Assembly: GCA_025054955.1 (NCBI GenBank)
Contig: JANWZE010000057.1
Span: 1-50,278 of the forward strand
Reading direction: 5' to 3'
Length of the DNA stretch: 50,278 bases
Source: Blastocatellia bacterium
Lineage (GTDB): Bacteria > Acidobacteriota > Blastocatellia > HR10 > J050
Every line of letters starts with the position of its first letter. Position 1 is the first letter of the stretch. The notes under the pieces are model-generated. The model was not told the origin of the DNA and ran no database searches. It saw only the letters and a program-made list of their open reading frames with translations. The position numbers and the translations under genes were made by a program. Below are positions 48,922 to 50,278 of the stretch, in pieces.

Positions 48922-49005
48922 GTGGATCGGGTTGTGTTAAAAAGAAAACCGGAGCGGAGCTAGCCCGACCGCCCCGGGGACTTCGAGGGCTAGGAAGGAC
49001 TGTCC

Positions 49006-49206
49006 ATGGAAATACCCAGAAAGATCGTTTTGGATGAAAGCAACAAGCCTATAGCAGTGCAAATTGACATAGAGACGTTTGCCAAGATAGAACAGGCGCT
49101 AGAGGATTATGCCCTCGGTCAGTTGATTGCTGAGGTGGAGGCAGACGAATCACTTGATCTTGAGGCGGCAAAGGCGTATTACGAACAGTTGCCTGAAGAA
49201 GAATAA
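49006..49206 (+). CDS. Antitoxin of a RelE-type toxin-antitoxin pair
   Basis: A 66-residue protein, MEIPRKIVLDESNKPIAVQI at the start, then DIETFAKIEQALEDYALGQL and an acidic C-terminus ending EQLPEEE. The layout, a short DNA-contacting N-terminus and an acidic toxin-binding tail, and the one-base overlap with the toxin start (TAATG) match RelB/Phd-type antitoxins. AGGAAGG precedes the ATG. The gene is intact while its toxin is not. Confidence 0.8.
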   Translation: MEIPRKIVLDESNKPIAVQIDIETFAKIEQALEDYALGQLIAEVEADESLDLEAAKAYYEQLPEEE

Positions 49207-49481
49207 TGTGGCGCGTCACCTATAAGAAAGTGTTTTTGCAAGAAATGAAAAAGCTGCCGAAGGATATCCGAGACAAGGTAGAGGAATTTGCGTTTGCCAC
49301 CCTTCCTACGATAGGCAACTCTCTCGCTCTACCTGAGATCAGGAAACTCACGGGATATCGAGAGTAGTATAGAGTCCGGGTGGGTGACTATCGCATTGGT
49401 CTGCGGATTGACCAACAGGCACAGGTAGTAGAATGTTGTCGTGTCAAGCATCGGAGAGATATCTATCGCTTCTTTCCATAA
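49206..49481 (+). pseudogene. RelE/ParE-type toxin with an in-frame amber stop
   Basis: From the ATG at 49206 the frame reads MWRVTYKKVFLQEMKKLPKD and onward to KLTGYRE, then TAG (49365-49367), then YRVRVGDYRIGLRIDQQAQV and VECCRVKHRRDIYRFFP to TAA at 49481. Homologues read GYREYYRIRVGDYRIG, so the TAG replaces a tyrosine codon. Otherwise the 91-codon gene is complete, including the C-terminal RRDIYR catalytic region. It seems to be inactivated by one base change. Confidence 0.8.
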
Positions 49482-49728
49482 CAAAAGACATCATCAGGCG
49501 GTGCAACAAGACGTTCTTTTGGGGGATTTCCCGTGTCTGAGAATAGCTTTAGCGAAGCGGAACTCAAATTTGCCTACAAGCATTCATCCAATTGACAAAG
49601 AAACGATGCGCTGGCTGCGGCAATTTCCACTAGTGGCGATCACTAACTACAAAAAAGCTTCGGCTCTGCTCCGGCGGTTGACCGAAGTCCGAAATCAGAA
49701 AGCCCCCATTCCACACTCCGCCACAGTC
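49482..49728. other. Region between the toxin gene and hicB copy B
   Basis: An open stretch reads IHPIDKETMRWLRQFPLVAI and a second frame VSENSFSEAELKFAYKHSSN, but neither has family resemblance, a good start or a ribosome-binding site. No feature is claimed. Confidence 0.35.
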
Positions 49729-49950
49729 GGTATCACTTGACGGTTGGCGGGACATTCGTTAGAGTCCCTCAAAACTGAAAGGCAGCAAAGAGGAGAGTTT
49801 GGGCGAGGGTGGAGATTCTGATTGCGATGAAGATGAACCGCTGAAAGAAGGCGGCTCTCTGGCGACCAAAGACGAGCTACCCGGATAGGTGGCGCAGGAA
49901 CGCACGGTCGTGGAGGCAATGGAGATCGCCCAAGACGTGACGCGCAAACT
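49729..49950 (+). repeat. Segmental direct repeat, copy B
   Basis: Second copy of the 48646-48866 segment, in direct orientation. Spacing between copies is 1083 bases, enclosing the antitoxin and broken toxin. Confidence 0.85.
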
Positions 49951-49954
49951 GTAA
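49813..49954 (+). pseudogene. hicB-like antitoxin fragment, copy B
   Basis: It reads EILIAMKMNR, then after the same one-base loss GSLATKDELPG, TAG (49886-49888), VAQERTVVEAMEIAQDVTRK and L-TAA at 49954. Both the frameshift and the amber are at the same place as in copy A. Confidence 0.65.
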
Positions 49955-50076
49955 CAAGCGATGTTATATTGTGGAGGAGGTCAAGCGATTGATGGAGAAG
50001 AAGCATGAGACATCGTCAGAGATCATTAATTCAATGGAGCGACTCCATAGGGAACCAGACATCTTCCTGAGAGTAA

Positions 50077-50278
50077 TCGTTCCAAATTTAGTGCTTGAGG
50101 GAGAGAGGTTCCTCTGGCAAGCTGTAATACTTTTAAGGAAAATGCTTGCCGGAGGAAGCCAAATGCAGCGATATATTATTCCCATTGTAAAGGAAGAAGC
50201 GCAAGTGGATCGGCGATGTCCCACCTGTCAGAGAGCGAGCGGGCATATCCATCAGCGAGAGGAGCGAGGGGTGGTGGA
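50077..50278 (+). mobile_element. Insertion sequence, right-edge copy (incomplete)
   Basis: This matches the reverse complement of 1-349 over its visible length, beginning near GTAATCGTTCCAAATTTAG. The upstream stretch from about 49971 (VEEVKRLMEKKHETSS and onward) stays open in the transposase frame, so a host gene may have been interrupted here; this is weak. Confidence 0.75.
50163..50278 (+). CDS. Transposase N-terminus, right copy, runs off the window
   Basis: From the ATG at 50163 the frame reads MQRYIIPIVKEEAQVDRRCP and continues with TCQRASGHIHQREERG to the window end. It differs from the left copy by few residues (R2 to Q). CPTC of the zinc ribbon is present. GGAGGAAG precedes the start. 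Confidence 0.65.
   Translation, partial: MQRYIIPIVKEEAQVDRRCPTCQRASGHIHQREERGVV

Larger units (their letters stand above)
48534..49005. other. Region holding hicB copy A and the antitoxin leader
   Basis: Outside the hicB copy (48646-48921) no gene is supported. The 84 bases before the antitoxin ATG carry AGGAAGG as its ribosome-binding site. Confidence 0.5.

Noticed and set aside
49441-49740. A 99-codon frame running from the toxin's end toward hicB copy B
   Set aside because: Its start lies in the toxin C-terminus and its end in the repeat; the middle has no recognised family.
48802-49888. In-frame TAG in hicB copies and in the toxin, suggesting that TAG is read as an amino acid
   Set aside because: Intact genes in the window, including thiC, purN and the receptor, end with TAG, and hicB also carries a frameshift; decay is simpler.

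Overview
The window looks like a chromosomal contig of an uncultured Gram-negative bacterium, most likely an Acidobacteriota (Blastocatellia-like). The reasons are a TonB-receptor-like protein with an N-terminal carboxypeptidase-regulatory-like domain, many exported proteins and lipoproteins, an E1 dehydrogenase with fused alpha and beta parts, and mixed housekeeping operons. The taxonomy is inference: there is no rRNA in the window. TAG, TAA and TGA all end intact genes, so the standard code applies.

Layout. 0-5 kb: the edge of an insertion sequence, then an outer-membrane TonB-type receptor and a membrane glycosyltransferase. 5-7 kb: a TPP riboswitch and thiC. 7-9 kb: two decayed small genes and a Fic AMPylase-family gene. 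9-16 kb: dcd, then mnmA with a lipoprotein gene, divergent from a MoxR-type AAA ATPase (NorQ/CbbQ-like) paired with a very long VWA protein (NorD-like) that carries an alpha-helical repeat region. 16-20 kb: a strongly promoted 55-residue histone H1-like protein, rfbB-rfbD (dTDP-sugar synthesis), an exported deaminase and an RsbW-like kinase. 20.5 kb: tRNA-Gly(CCC), whose promoter sits on a tandem repeat. 20.6-29 kb, minus strand: an IPT/TIG protein, an acyl-CoA synthetase, a NYN RNase, pyrB, pyrR, a DUF3108 protein, pnp and rpsO. 29-33 kb: a peptidoglycan-binding-domain protein and purM-purN. 33-44 kb, minus strand: a LolA-like lipoprotein carrier with an RND transporter, a DinB-like lipoprotein, a subtilase, a fused 2-oxoacid dehydrogenase E1, YbjQ, an alpha/beta hydrolase and a stand-alone E1 alpha. 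44-46 kb: a HepT-like toxin and der, bracketed by two related MITE-like repeats. 46-50 kb: a junkyard of mobile and toxin-antitoxin remnants (DUF433, a frameshifted transposase, two copies of one broken hicB, an intact antitoxin beside an amber-interrupted RelE-type toxin) ending in a second, inverted copy of the IS found at position 1.

The core is ordinary housekeeping. The more unusual material is the AAA/VWA pair with its solenoid extension, the H1-like mini-protein unit, several genes whose -10 box lies 8-10 bases before the start codon (apparently leaderless mRNAs), a repeat family with ATACCAAT ends, and the duplicated broken hicB around a half-dead toxin-antitoxin pair. I do not see a clear new defence system or a CRISPR array. 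All identities come from reading motifs and family resemblance by eye; no searches were run.
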